This document shows, one piece after another, positions 21,934-35,509 of a stretch of 64,000 bases of DNA. Under the pieces are notes generated by a model. It was not told where the DNA came from and did not search any database. It was given only the letters and a program-made list of their open reading frames with translations. Origin of the DNA: Rhynchospora pubera (taxonomy: Eukaryota; Streptophyta; Magnoliopsida; Poales; Cyperaceae); assembly GCA_028095005.1 (NCBI GenBank), contig CM051461.1, positions 63,917,840 through 63,981,839 of the forward strand, written 5' to 3'. Position numbers and translations under genes: made by a program. How positions within the stretch are numbered: the stretch's first letter is position 1; each line of letters begins with the position of its first letter.

Positions 21934-23713
21934 TGTTAGGAACTCAAGTTCTTGTGTAATTTTAAATTTTTTATTAACGTTTAATAAGCATTTAACTATT
22001 GCAAATAACGGATCTAATAAAACAAATGATTTAACATTTAAAACAAGACGTGTAGGAAGTTACATCTTCTAGTATCGTAACTACAAGGTTCGAACCATTT
22101 TCTTTGGAGTCGGTGGCGTGCTCGTCTCCACCACCAAGTCGCTGGCAACCATCTCGAGTCCACCTAGAAGTTTAACCAAGTTCTAATAGTATGTGCTAGC
22201 ACACCTAGAACAAAGCTAATCCTCTCTTCTATTCCAATTAATCAACTTGTTTAATTAAGTGGAACTAATGTCCAACACATGAGCTCCTATAGAATGCTAG
22301 AGAGAATGCAAGGAAGAAGGAAAAACAAAAATTTTCTTTTATGCTTTTTTTTGGATGGCGGCCACGGAATTGGAAAGAAAGAAAATTTCTTAGGTTTTTC
22401 ATTTTGGCCGAAAAATCAAAATCCTTTTAATGCACACTCCTTTTATATTTTAAGTGTAACTTATTACACTTATGTCAAAAATAGGCTAATTAATTTAATT
22501 AATTAAACTTCCATTTAATATATTAAATTTTATATTTAATGGTCCTTTAATTGCATTCCATTCGAGCTCAATTAGACTTGATAAATTAGACCTATTTATT
22601 TAATATAATTCTCACAACTATATTAAATATTGTTGAACAAAAATAATTATTAACTCATTAATAATTATTTTAGGATTAGCATGTACATTAAAATATTTCT
22701 ATATGATCCCTTTGATTTAATTAATTATAACGGTTCACAACGGTATATAATTAATTAATCAAACCATCGTATTTTCATAATACTTACTGCTTTGAATAAA
22801 TAAATAATGCACTGTATGGTTAAAGTCCTATTTGTATGACCCTTTGAGAATTTATGCTATGTTGGTTATGGAAAATAAATCACTATTTATTTCCAATAAT
22901 CATAAGCGGTATCTAGCAACACGTTATGATTTCCAATTCGCATAAATAAATACTATACCAATACAGTACTTCAATTCTGCATAAGAAAATAATATCTTAT
23001 TGTTTTGATTCTTATGTCACATGATATCCTTGTATAATCTAAGACAGGAATGTGTCATTTTTGCAGATTATACGTTTCTTGATCTAAAGATGATTGCATA
23101 AGTTGCTAACAAGCAATCCATCTCCATCATGGGGCCCAGTAGATATCATCACTCATTAGGTGTACTAACGAGGGACATACGGTTATCTTGATGACCAGTT
23201 TCTCCCCGCACAATTCAAGAGAACATAAATAAAGTCCGTATAGCAGCCTTTATCAGGAATCAGCGTTAGACGATATTTATTGAGCCTATCCTCATGTGGA
23301 GAAACTGAACCATCTCAAACTCAGAATCAAAACCTTATGAAATAAATAATGACACGTAACACAATCCATATATTTATTTCATTGGGTCATGTCTTGTGCT
23401 ATATTCCAGTAACAGACACATATGCAATTAAGTTGGTAACTCCTTACCCATGATTTGTAGAACTTAATCATCACTTAACTTGCATACTAGTCTTATCTGA
23501 TAATTAATGTTCCTTGTTAATTATCAAGACTATGGACTCTTTAGAGATATTATTGTTATTCTAACGAATGATCTACAGAGATCTACAATTCAGATCCTCG
23601 ATCTGAATGATCTGTTAATAATAATCTCTAGGAACAAATGATCAATCAACATCGATAACATAAACTAATATGATAGCCACCAACTGATTGACATCTAGGA
23701 CATATTTCTAACA
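21934..23713 (-). mobile_element. Solo LTR, probably Ty1/Copia
   Basis: The 1,780-bp segment starts TGTTAGGAACTC and ends ATTTCTAACA, giving 6-bp TGTTAG/CTAACA inverted ends. It is flanked by the perfect 5-bp TSD TAAAC (21929-21933 and 23714-23718). No gag or pol lies next to it, so it is a recombination-derived solo LTR. I orient it on the minus strand because its minus-strand start, TGTTAGAAATATGTCC, resembles Copia LTR starts. Confidence 0.85.
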
Positions 23714-23755
23714 TAAACGCGAATAGATAAAAATGGTCCCGGAGAATGGATTCCT

Positions 23756-23911
23756 GGCTGTTTGGATGGGTAAGGAATAAGCAAAAATAGTAAATTTCGG
23801 ACGGAAATTTATTCCTAACCATCCAATCTCTTTACAAAATTACACACTTTCTAATATTTTCTGTTTAGAAATAAACTATTCCTCTTATTCCTAAGCGAGT
23901 CAAGTGTGCCA
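23756..23911. mobile_element. Short MITE, GGCTGTTTGGATGG ends
   Basis: The left end is GGCTGTTTGGATGGGTAAGG. The right end is diverged (CTAAGCGAGTCAAGTGTGCC). The core shares the AATTACACACTTTC and AATAAATTTC-type words of the GGCTCCGTTTGGATG family. Confidence 0.55.
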
Positions 23912-24029
23912 GGGACTTCATTTTATTTTTTTTTCCTTCTTGGATAATGGGCCCGTAGGCCGTATCCCAGCTTACCTCCTAAGACTTAACGTATCTATAT
24001 GCCTATTACTTTCCCCAAATGGAATCTAG

Positions 24030-24146
24030 TCCCGCGCGGGACCATCCAGCGCACAGCTGTAAGCCGTATGATTTAATCTCAATGGCAAAGGAAGTTCCGT
24101 GTATATAACCGGATCGATAGACTGCGCTGGACGGTCCCGCGCAGGA
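24030..24146. repeat. GC-rich foldback repeat
   Basis: A 24-bp inverted repeat with two mismatches occurs: TCCCGCGCGGGACCATCCAG at 24030 pairs with 24123-24146. It encloses a 69-base loop. It is much more GC-rich than its surroundings and probably a small MITE of unknown family. Confidence 0.65.
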
Positions 24147-24529
24147 GTTACTTCCCCTACTGGCGGAGTCTGGAGCGAGAAAAAAAAAAACAATAACTGA
24201 GAATGATGGGCCCCGCTGCAATCCTTACCAAACTGGACAACATCCATCTCCTTTCCTCGGTTTTGTTGTCCAGCTTATCTTCGTGGGACACCTCCATATT
24301 TAGGCTTTTATGAAAGTCGTTATTGCTTTCTGGGCTTTTGAAGTCCTTTAAAAATTTATTTCGCCATCAAATTTTATACACATCCTCACAGAAATGCTTG
24401 CAATTCAGTGGCATAAAAATTTTCGGTTAAATGCTTATACTATATTTTTAGTACTTTTGATATTTTTAAATTTTAAAAAATAATATTTTATGTATTTGAT
24501 TGTTTCAAGGTCAACCCAAATCCATTTTC

Positions 24530-27500
24530 TGTAACAACCTAGAAATACCAGACCTAGTTTAATTATGACGGTTAGGTTAATTCTTAAAATAATATTAGAA
24601 AAAATAAAATTTTAAAACTAATGACTTTTAAACCATTAATTAAATTGTAACATTAAAATTTACTCGAAATCAGAATCTTTTAAATTGTGTAGTATCTAAA
24701 AATGACTTAAATGATTCTACCAAAATCAAAGCTCAAATTACTAAGTTAATTAAGCTCAAATCAGAAATTTAATCTAATAAGAAAATTAATTAAATTGTTT
24801 AAATGAGTTGCAGCATCCTTGGCTGCATGAAACATGCCACAGAAAATCCCAGAGATAAATTTTAATAAAAATCCCAAGTTTCGCTGGCATAATCTCTTTC
24901 CCCCTCTCTTCTTTTCTCCTTCTCTCTCGATCCGTCCGATCTCTCTCGTCTCTCTTCTTCTCCTACGAGAGAAATTCTCGAAATTTTTGAAGGGATGGGC
25001 TGTGACCAGCCAATCCCGTCGCGCCACCCAGTCCCCTCCTCTGATTGGCTGGCCTCGTTTGTTCTTATCCGCTCGAGCGGGTTGTGAGCTGACGTGGCTT
25101 TAAGATGCGAGCTCAAGGGAATTTCTGCCGTTGAAACAATGAATTTAGCAGTGGAATTAAGTTGAAACTTGAATTTCTATGTCTATGATTCTGTTATGAG
25201 ATTAATTTAGCAAAATTGGATGAAATTGAAACTGTGTTACTGGTTGGGCATAAAGGAGACTTGTGTGAGTCTTACGACTGGGTTTTAGGCTTGGTACCAG
25301 CCTTTGGTACCACTGTGGTACCTCTGGTATCTTTCTGGTACGCTGTGTACGACTCAGGGGCTGATTTGTAAGGAAAAAGGACTTATTTGTAAATTTCTAG
25401 GAGCCTATTTGTAAGAAAAAGGATTGGAATGTAAATTATTTTGATTTAGGGCCCCTGAGAAAAATTATGTGATAGCCGGTCGGATCCTGACCCCTCTTTA
25501 TCGGATCCGTGCGGACCCGTTATGGCTGGCTCAGGTCAACTGGGTCAGGTTGACCTGGCTCAGTCTATTCGATGTTGGGCCGAGACCTTTTGGGCCGAGA
25601 CTTTCTGGGCCGAAAAGAAAATAAAAATTGGGCTGGGCTCAAATTTTTTAATATGAGCTGAAATTTCAGAAATTTAAAAGATAATTATAAAACTTAATCT
25701 TTGATTAAGTTAAATTAAATGTGGGTTTATTAATTAATTAATTAAAGGAGAGGCCATTAGAAATAATTGGGTATTCCTTTAATTAAACGGGATTCGATTT
25801 TTCGGGAGATGATGAGAATAGTCCGAGTGAGTCAAGAACAGATACAATGAATCACCGACTGTCTGATCCCAAACAATTAACCAATCAAATCTTTATTTTT
25901 AATGTTTTCTTATTTAATTTCTGATTTCTATTTACTAATATTTATTTCTTATTAAATATTTAATTAAATAAAAACTTAAACAAATAAATCTTTTATTTCT
26001 AAATTATTATTTGCATATTTCCTATTTAAATCTCTTATTTTCGAATTTGTATTAATTGATATTCTTCGATATAATTAAATAAGTAAATAATTGATTATTA
26101 AATCAATGATTAAAAGATTAAATAAAAATTTAACAACAACAACTAGCAGTCAAACAAAATAATCAAGGACGAAATTTAAAGAACGAATAACAAACAATAA
26201 ATCATTTAAAATAATTAACTTTAAGACTTAAATAATAATGAATAAAAATAAATAACATGACATAAATTAAAAAGACATTTTAATATTAAGTCAAACTAAA
26301 AGTTACTGAAAACACAAGCAATTACCATAATAATAATTAAATGTGAGTCAGTCTGGTAGTATAAGCCGGACCTTTTAGATTTTTAAGTTAAGGTCAAATG
26401 GAAACCGTTTGGTTAAATCTTAACGGTTTTTGACCAACTTACAGGGAACTTGACGAAGACGAGTTTTGACCCAACAACAGGTGCGGATACGTGGATTTTT
26501 ATAGAGATCTATTCCGATAACTTTAAATTATGCATGGCATGTTGAAAGATTTTGATGAATTGTATAGTTCATTATCATGCTAGTATACAGGAACAAATAT
26601 TGCAACTCATGTTGATGTTGATCTCATTGGTTCAAGTGATTATGAGTAATCAGGTAAGTTTGTGTATCCTTTTGATTATAAATGAGCTGAACTGTCTCAG
26701 TTCAAATTAATCTTACATGTAAAGTTGGAATTCACGTCACGAAAGGACAATCATGGAATTTTGACTTGGTATGAGAATTAATATCACTCTCCGGAGTCGG
26801 CCGGCCCCCGGCTTCGGCCAGTTCAATAGCGCTATGTGGATTTGGAATTCCCTCACGTGCCCAGGGTTAGAGCTTCGTCTCTCACGTGCCCATGGGTTAG
26901 GGAAAGGTCTCCTCACGTGACCCAACCGGTTGGGTTTAGGTGACTTGAGTGAAATCACGATGATATCACGATAATATGTCACGAGAATTGATTGGTCCTT
27001 TATTTGATCTGGCTTGTCATGTTCTGTTTCACGTTTATTTTCGCGGCATGATGTTGGATATATCATTTCTTGATAAGATGTACAGTATGAAGTTAACTGA
27101 AGATTTGCATTTGCACGACCTTTATTACACTATTTTGTTGTTGATATTTTACTTATTATTCATTATTTAATGTTCATTTTGATTAAACGGGTATTATTTC
27201 TGGATTAAGATTTCGACCAGAAATCCACGTCTGGAACTAAAACCCGCACTCAGAAATTTATTCTCATTCCGTGCTTATTTTGCATGTTCCTCGGCGGATG
27301 GGGGTTCCAGAGGACGCATATCAATAGGAGACCACCTTTTTGATGGTATATGAGGGTTCATATACGCATGTCGGGACTTTGTTTCCCACCTATATGTTAC
27401 ACTTCCTTAATATATTTTTCAGCTATAGTTTGTTTTATTTTTCTTTTATGTTAAGTTAGGATTATATTTTGGCTACACTAGACCAAGTCCTTATTTTGAT

Positions 27501-27796
27501 GTATATATATGGACCAGGCTAAGTGTTTTTATATAAATTCTAGTCTTGTGTGTCAGACATATTACCTTATAATGTACTGTTGTGTGTTATGTATGTATGC
27601 CGCAGTTTGAAGTTTTGTTCTGATTCGTTTGTTTTTAAATTTTCTGCTTTTAATTTATTTTTAACCTTTAGTTGATAATATTCTTTTATATTATCTGTTT
27701 AGTAATAAGAGTTAGGTTTTATTAAGCCTTACGAGAGTACATTCTCATGTACTTTCGTGGCGGGAAACTGCCCCCATCCCATTGCGGGTTGTGACA
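24530..27796. mobile_element. Probable large solo LTR (Gypsy-type)
   Basis: The 3.27-kb segment begins TGTAACAACC and ends GGGTTGTGACA, so the ends are inverted TGTNACAACC. The flanking 5-mers are TTTTC and TTTTT, consistent with a degraded TSD. It holds no pol gene; open frames here are short and unlike known proteins. LTRs of this size occur in Tat/Ogre-like Gypsy elements. The ends are inferred from termini only. Confidence 0.6.
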
Positions 27797-28259
27797 TTTT
27801 TCCATAAAAATTTATATGCATGCTAGGTTGATAACAGAAAGCAATTTTTAAAGGGTGTGCAGATTTCGTGCAAAATTGTAAGGTTTTTTTTTTCCAAATT
27901 ATATGATTCTTAAAATTTCATGCAATTTTTTGTTATTTTAAAAATATATATCGTGCACGATAGATTCTTAACGTGAAAATTTTCATGAACTTTCACAAAT
28001 TTCTGCAGTATTAAGTGTTATTAGATTTTCTTTATTTTTCAATCTTGATGTTGATTTTATGTAATTTATTAAAATTATTATATTCTAGTCTATTTATATG
28101 ATTTTAGAATTGTGTTTCCTTTTAGATTATTTGGAGGCCTTTCTCAAATTTTATATCCTTTATTATAATTCTGTCAAATTATAATTTTTTAGGTTCAAAA
28201 ATATAATTTTTCGTGTAAGTTGTGTTGTTTGATGTGGGAGAACATAAGGTGTGCTAATA

Positions 28260-28323
28260 ATTAAAAAAAAATAATAATTGATATAAAATTTAAAAAGATA
28301 GTTGCCGCAATGCGCAACACTAG
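28260..28323 (+). mobile_element. Helitron 3' terminus (fragment)
   Basis: A short hairpin (GTTGC, loop, GCAAC; 28301-28317) is followed by ACACTAG and a T, the 3' signature of plant Helitrons. No 5' TC end was found upstream, so the element is truncated or its start is unrecognised. Confidence 0.45.
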
Positions 28324-28823
28324 TCTAATTATAATTACACCACCAATATAGCAACTATGCCTTCGTTGTAAATTTGTAAATATGAATAATTTTTTTTTTC
28401 GTTACATTTACAATGCGCAACCGCAACACCAGTTTTTATCTTTTTTTTTTATCGTTCTATAAATAACAACTAAAAAAATAGATCGCGAAGACCCACTAGT
28501 TCATCACAAGTGTTCAGGCAAAACGCAATTCCTTTTACTCCCTGATTTATTATCTCTTCTTTGGGCTTGCATCGAAACGATGACATTAATTAAAATATAT
28601 AAGCATGACCAAAAGATGATGACAATTGACAATACAGAATGCCTACCAGAACATGATTCAATTGGTTTAAGGAAAAAAAGCGATTGAACATTTTACAAAC
28701 AGGTATGTTAGCTGTGGGTTCATAAGTCTGTTCATCCTTGAATCACTTAAAAGGTTTATTTGATTCAGTTGTAGTATAGCACTGTAGCTCTTCTATTGAA
28801 GCCTGAAGGCCTACTTATTATAT

Positions 28824-28972
28824 GGCTCCGTTTGGATGAGGTGCGGGAAGAAGGAAAAAAGTGAGAAGAAGTATTGGGAAGTGTGACACTTTGTGAAGAG
28901 TTTGAATTGTTTATAATAAATTTATTCTTATTCCCTTCTTTCTTTCTTTCCAAATGGAATCCAAACGGAGCC
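28824..28972. mobile_element. Short MITE, GGCTCCGTTTGGATG family
   Basis: Excellent termini are present: GGCTCCGTTTGGAT and ATCCAAACGGAGCC. The core GAAGTATTGGGAAGTGTGAC is followed by TTTGTGAAGAGTTTGAATTG. The flanks are TAT and ATA, so the 3-bp TSD seen in other copies is not clear here. Confidence 0.85.
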
Positions 28973-31925
28973 ATACAAGACAGAATACCTGACAACAAAA
29001 CTGAGATTTTTAGAAGTGAATAGAGAAAAATCTGGATTAAGTAGAACATAATCTTTACTAATAATATTGGAGGAAAAATGATAAACTGTTACTTTATGTT
29101 TTGCATAGTAATGTTATAATTAATATTATTAATTATAACATTAATGTGGCCTATATATATTAAATATAAACCAATTTCATTTATGAAAATTATCTAAAGG
29201 GTACATTAGATTTTGATAGAAAATCCAATGGACCAGATTAATTACAAAATATTCTGATCCCTTTAATTACCTTAGTGAATTAGTTTTTTCTCTCTCCTGT
29301 CATATTGGCATCTTTTCATAAATTTCGCCCACTAAAAATTAAGAGAGGCAGAAGAGGAAAAATAACGCCATTTTTCCATCAATCACACTAAGGGAAATTA
29401 AAGAAGATCATATATTCCGCCTTACGATATGTCTTATCTTCAATCCTGTAAGTTCTTATTATAATTTACTGATTTTATATGAAATACGTTGATTCTAGGA
29501 TGTTAATTAGAAATATTATTACGAATTAATATTTTACGTTTATAAAGTAATACTAACAGATTGAAGAAATAGACAGAAAGAGATGCAAATATCATGCCTA
29601 AGGAGCCAGTTTGGTGCCAACCCACAACCAATTTGGCGCAGAACAAGTAGGTTTCAAGCTTAGTTGCAAGTTCCGATAAGCACTTCAGATTCACCCAACA
29701 ATTTTTGTGATATGTTCACATTATAAATTACAAACCTCTGATATGAACGTGAGCTCAAGACCAAACAATGCACCATGACCTATCAAACAACATTAGCACA
29801 TTACTATTTTAAGTCAATAATTGACTCATTATCTATAAGCTCATCAATTACCATATTTTCACACTTATAAGAAATATTAAGTTTGAACTGACCCGTGGCT
29901 GGCATCCTCTTTCTCTACCTCTGACGACAAAAGGGTTTGAAGAGGAAGAGGATGGATGGGTGGATGGATCGACAGTAATTAGAATACAGTGCTGATAAGT
30001 ACAATTAAGAAGGTAAAAGAGGGGGAGGACACTTTGATTGCGTGATTGTGTGTAATCAATGATTACTGCAAGTAATTCCCATTAGAATAAGAGACAACAT
30101 AACATAACATAACATAACATAAGGCCTTAGCCCGTTTTCTTCTTCACTCCAATTCCATGCCCCTGGGCCCAGAGCCCAGGCCATCCTCCCGAATCATCGT
30201 GGGCTCTCCAATTTTCTTTACTTCACCGTCCACTCCATCATTATTTTTTTTCCTTACCCCTTTATCAACTGTAATGTGAGTTCAACAACAGACCAAACGA
30301 AATAAACAAATACAAGAACAAGAACAAGGTACACATATATAACAAATAAGTTCAATAAACTAAGTTCAACATATATGATGAACTAATAAACTAACAAACA
30401 GAACAGATACAATAAATAATTTGAACAATTATATCTTCCAAAAAAATAATTTGAACAAATAAAAATTAATAAAGTGAACCAAAATATAACAGCGGAAAAA
30501 GAGAAATACAGATCGGAAACGAGGGAGAATAAATGGGTGAGCATCAGTAAGGAGAAAAAGATGAATTTTTTTCTAACAGAAATTTTCTGACCCACGAAAC
30601 TAAAATTAGTCAAATTGATTTTTAACCATTGTTAGTCAGAAGTCAAGTAGTGTTACATGCCATAAGTAATGCTGTATTCTTGTTTGAAATTGAATTCAAG
30701 TTAACAAATATAGACCCCCAATTCTTGAGAGACTCGTAATTAAACCCAAAACCGTGCAGCTACCTCATACAAAAAGAAAACTTATTCATTGAAGTAGTTT
30801 TCATGTTTCAAACAAATATATATTTTGGTCAAAAGCTAATTTTTCTAGAGAGCATTTATTTAATTTAACAACTAAAGATGCGTGGGTAAATTTGCATTGG
30901 TTAATCACTTGGAATATTTTAAATTGGAGAAAAAAAGAAATAAAAATGACATGAAAGCAAAGAGAACAGAAAGAGCCGTCATCGAAGGATGTCTTACAAA
31001 AATTAACAAGTGAGAATATCTATTTTGTTATAAAATAAAATGAAAGCAAACAGAAAGAGCAGGGTATTTTTGAATTTAAGGCGCGTGACGTTAGCTAATT
31101 ACTTGATGACATAATGAATGGGGGTGGGCGTCGAAATTAGTAATGAATTGGGACGACGCTCGCCTGTTTCTTCTTTTCAGAAATTATATTAAAGATTAAT
31201 TGGTTAGTAAAAACCATCTAGGGCTCAGCGTGAAGTACTTACTGTCATGTTAGATATTGGATGTAAGAACTAAGAAGCATGGAAGACTGATGGATGATAT
31301 AAAAAGAGGTACAGTAGTATAAAATAAATATGATGACCATTTGACTTAAAAATAAGCAGCAAATGAGACAACAATGAAACAAACATAGCAGTCCAGCTGC
31401 GGGCTACACTCCATTTTTTTACCCTCCGCTTGCTTGTCAAAAAACATAGAAACAAAAAGTGAAATTGTTGCAGCCTCCTCAGCCGACTGCACTCCTCCCT
31501 AACCCTAACTTAATTAACCCCCCTCCCATTTCCAAATTACAACCAGTACCAATATATCCACCTAGTCAAAAAAGGTGGAAAAGGCACCGACAGGCGACAG
31601 GCCTGGCTGCTCTTTCGCCTTTAATTTCCCCCTTCTCCTCGCTTCCTTTTCACACCTCCCAACACCCCAACCTTCACACTTCAAACTATTTATAATAATT
31701 AAACATCTAAAACCAAAAAAAAAGTAAAAACTAAAACACAAAATGGCGCGAGGATTCCTTTGAAACCTCCCGCCCTTTCTCCTTCTCTTCACAGTTCACA
31801 CACACACCTATGCTTATGCTTGCTGTTCAATATTCTCACTCCTTCACACTCACACTACTACTTTATATTATAAATAAATACTCCTATGATACTTTTTTTA
31901 TATTTTTGGACACTAGAAGGAAATA
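28973..31925. other. Intergenic, no gene seen
   Basis: This AT-rich DNA lies downstream of the expansin. It contains a GTTATAATTAATATTATTAATTATAAC palindrome-like stretch near 29110, an (AACAT)n tract and many homopolymer runs. No coding region is supported. The last few hundred bases probably include the expansin 3' UTR. Confidence 0.55.
30096..30122. repeat. (AACAT)n microsatellite
   Basis: About five tandem AACAT units. Confidence 0.85.
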
Positions 31926-34826
31926 TCAGACCCTGAAGTTTTTGCCGGCGAAGGTCTGACCGAACTGCCAGCCTGCCGGAGCAATATTCCAGGAGGTGGA
32001 GCTGCGGCGATCGCTGGCAGCCACACGGAACGACAGCGCTTGGCCGACCAGGATGGCATTCGACTGCCAGTTCTGGCCCCAGTTGCGCGACATTGGCATC
32101 CAATTGGTGTGGGCCCCCTTCACGCTGGCACGCACAATGTCGCCTGCGCCAGCCACGTTGGTGATGAGGATGAGGTTGAAGTACCTGAACCCGTTGATCG
32201 TGAACCGAATTCCTCCTGCTCTATGGCACGGCACTCTGCATTTAATATACCAAAATTATTTTAAATGTATTTATTACTAATTCATTATTTTGTTTATGTT
32301 TATGTTACCCTATCAGGAAAAAAATAAGAAAGGAAATAACATTTATTTAGGGGAGGGGCCAACTGACATAATAAATAAAGAAATAAATAAAACAAAAATA
32401 GAGGAACAAGAAAATGTGAGGCGTACAGGATGTGGTTCAGAATGCATGTGCTATTAATATGTTATGAATTTGTGATGGGATGTGAGGAGAGGAGTGCTGG
32501 AGCGTGGTCCAACGACTCCAACAAGCCCAACTCATTGCCAAGATGCAAATAAAATAAGTGGCGAGGACGAGGATGAGAAGATAAAAATTGTCCAAAAAGC
32601 AAAAGGAACAGTACAAGTATCAAATTGTACCAATGAATACCAAGTGAATAAAATAGATATACAATATATAATATAATGAAATGGACCAAATGGTACAAAT
32701 GTCCTTTATGGGGTTTTGGAGAGGGTGTCAGACTCAGATTTGAGATTTGACCTGACCACGAATAAAGGACGGGGACACAGGCGCGTGGAACCTTGTGCCA
32801 TGAATAAAATGACTCTACTGCCCTTGGACCAACAAAAGAACTGTGTCGGAGCAAGGGCACTATAGGGAAGGACCGGTGGTAACGCTGCCCGAGGCGAGGC
32901 GACATAAAAACCAAAAAAAAAAAACAAAAGAAAAAAGCAAAGCAAACTGAGAAATAAAAGAATTCAGAATTCACGGCCTCACGGGGCTCTCCCGCGACAA
33001 GGGCTCCTTGGTTTTCTGCGGCATGACATGGAATGGCCTTATCGGCATGGCTCCTCTTTCTTTTCTTATTATTAATTATTACATACATGAAACTACATAG
33101 CTGCACGGGGAGATGCTACAAAGGACCTTGGAATTGTACCAAGGAAGCAAAAGATATTGTAAGATACGGTGCTTCTTTCTTTTTACTGTAACAAACTCTT
33201 TTATTTCTTGTCGCACTAAATAAATATAAATAAATAAAAGCCCAAACAAAAAATATATATATCACTTCATCAATATTTCATGACTCACCTCTTTATTATT
33301 TTTTATTTGTTATTGTTATATTAATTCCAACGCTACCCTGAAATGCCGCACAAAAGTCCATGAAATTGCGCCTAAAATACTGGCTTGTTTTGGCCTCAAG
33401 CGCATTTATAATATCAATTAATAATTAATATAATGCCAAAATTCAAAATAACTGATTATTCACATCACATCTCTCCTTGCTAGCTCTCTCTAATTCCGGG
33501 TGCGTTTGGATGGGTGTGAAAAGAAGGGAAGAAGTGGAAAGAAGTATTGGGAAGTGTGTAATTTTGTGAAGAGTTTGGATTGTTTATAATTTTTTTTCTT
33601 CTTCTTTCTTCCAACAATCCAAACACACCCTCCAATTAGAATTTAGAGGTTAAAGGAAACATGAGCGCATTTCTTCCTTTTTTATGCATTCTCTTATATT
33701 TTATATTGTTATGTGTGCTAGAGTCTAGAGTAGAGACCTACCTATTTTGAGGTAAAAGAAAAAAAAAAGATACAGAGACGTGACATGGAAAAAAACATAA
33801 TGATTTTACTCGGAGGAAATTACAGCTTAGAGGAACTAAAATTACTAGGGCATTTGCTTTTGCTATTTGCCTATGCCCTATTGGAGGAGTCAGAGTGGGG
33901 AGTGGGGACCTTAATAATGTTCACATGTTTGTGTAAATGCTATCATCGATCGGTACCAAACCAAGTAAACAACAACAACAACCCAACCCAACCCAACCCA
34001 AGGATTCGATTCATTTATGTTAGCTACCCTACTACCTAGTCCTGTTAAAACTCAAATAGTGTTCAGTATCAGTATGGCCATACCGCCATTATATTATTTA
34101 TATCTATATATATTTGTATTATTATTAATAAAAATAAAAGACGGTAAATTAAAACAGTTAACTCATATTAAAACAACCACAGTAAATTTGAGCATATAAT
34201 AAATAAATAAATAAATAGACGCCAAGCGAAAACAAACCTGCGGTAGGAAACGGGTACGATTCCGGCACGGTACTGGGCTAACTTGAGGAACATGGGCATG
34301 GAGAGGTCGAAATGTGGGCGTGGGGGGTTGCACCAGCCGCCGTTGTCGGAGGGCAGGGCGTAGTTGGGAGGGCAGAAGTTGGTGGCGGTGATGAGAATGG
34401 AGGGGCTGCCGTCGTGGCAGTAGGACCAGCCTGCCTGGTTCACGCACTTTATCTCAAAGCAGGCGCCGCAGCTGAACCCCTCGTTGAACAGCGCCGTGCT
34501 CAGCGCAGCTGTCTCTACACCATATCCTTGGCTGTACAAATTACCGTACCCGCAAGCGCCTCCTATAAACACAACATGCATATATAGCTAGGTTAAACAA
34601 TGTGTATGTACAAGTTACCAGTGGTGAAATTGAATGGGATTAGGAAGAGACCCATGGTGCCAGAGGCGTCGCTGCCGCCGTAGAAAGTGGCGTGAGCAGT
34701 CTGCCAGGCGCCACCGGAGTAGACGCCGGGAATGCGGCCGTAGACCGGCATAGTAGAAGAGAAGGACATGAATGCGACAAGGAGGAGAGCGAGGGAGGTC
34801 GCTCTGAGTCTTAGAGGAGGTGCCAT
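31926..34826 (-). CDS. EXPA: Alpha-expansin (3 exons)
   Basis: This secreted protein loosens cell walls without hydrolysis at acid pH. The exons are 34826-34652, 34562-34238 and 32235-31926, joining in frame to 269 residues; family members are usually 250-260. A signal peptide covers about 1-30. The double-psi barrel domain starts at about 42 with ATFYGGSDASGTMGGACGYG and includes the conserved GGWCNPP, the HFD motif (H142-D144) and YRAGIVPVSYRRVPC. The C-terminal CBM63-type domain (about 175-269) includes GGIRFTINGFRYFNLILITN, keeps conserved Trp residues and ends TFAGKNFRV. The intron before GGACGYG is typical of alpha-expansins. Intron 2 is 2.0 kb and contains a MITE. A TATA-like element lies about 125 bases upstream of the ATG. 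Confidence 0.95.
33498..33630. mobile_element. Short MITE in expansin intron 2, 3-bp TSD TCC
   Basis: Ends are GGGTGCGTTTGGATGGGTGT and (inverted) GGGTGTGTTTGGATTG. The direct repeat TCC occurs on both sides (33495-33497 and 33631-33633). The core is GAAGTATTGGGAAGTGTGTA. Length is 133 bp. Confidence 0.85.
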
Positions 34827-34950
34827 TTGTATTAATTTGTAAATTGTAAGAAGCTAGCTGTGGTGTGGTGAGACTGACTGACTGACTGTGAGAATATGGG
34901 AGATGAAGATGATTCTGAGACTCAATAACAACACGGGAGGGCGGGGCTCC

Positions 34951-34958
34951 TATTTATT
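34951..34958 (-). promoter_or_regulatory. TATA-like element of the expansin gene
   Basis: The minus strand reads AATAAATAGG here, about 125 bases upstream of the ATG. This is a plausible TATA box, chosen by position and composition only. Confidence 0.4.
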
Positions 34959-35509
34959 ATTCTCATTTTTTCGATGGACGGCCCCGATCCATCCACATGT
35001 CTGTCGTATGTATTTTTGTATATCACATATCAGCTAAAAAAGACTAGAGACTAGTATAGTATTAGTAGAGCTTCATAAATGATTGCAACATCCATCCAAA
35101 TTTGCACATGTACATGTATCTGCATCCCAATGTTCAGATTTTTTTTTTTTTAGTCTTTTCTTTTTTGGGGTTTATCGTGGCTGTCAAATTTTCAAATTTT
35201 TCATCTACTCAAATCGAAATGCATATATATGTTTATATAAAGCAAATGTATGCATGCACGTATGTAGTTACAAGTGATTAGTTTATTAATTCTTAGTTGG
35301 CACCTTAATTTAGCTGTGAGAAGAAAAGACGGTTTGGGGTTTTGGGTTTTGATTGCTACTTGTTTGCTTGATAAATGGGAAATCAAATGGTAATTGAATC
35401 TGAAAATGAGGAAGAGGAGTTCTTAAGTCTTGGCCTCTTGGGTGGGGACAAAAAGAAAAGAAAAAGTATGAAAAAGAGAGGTATACGATGAGGAATGTCG
35501 TGTAGCGCA

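Noticed and set aside
24006..24247. Pair of 71-73 residue minus-strand frames
   Set aside because: They overlap the GC-rich foldback repeat and have no family features.
32462..33106. 214-residue minus-strand frame
   Set aside because: It lies in expansin intron 2, has low-complexity hydrophobic composition and no domain.
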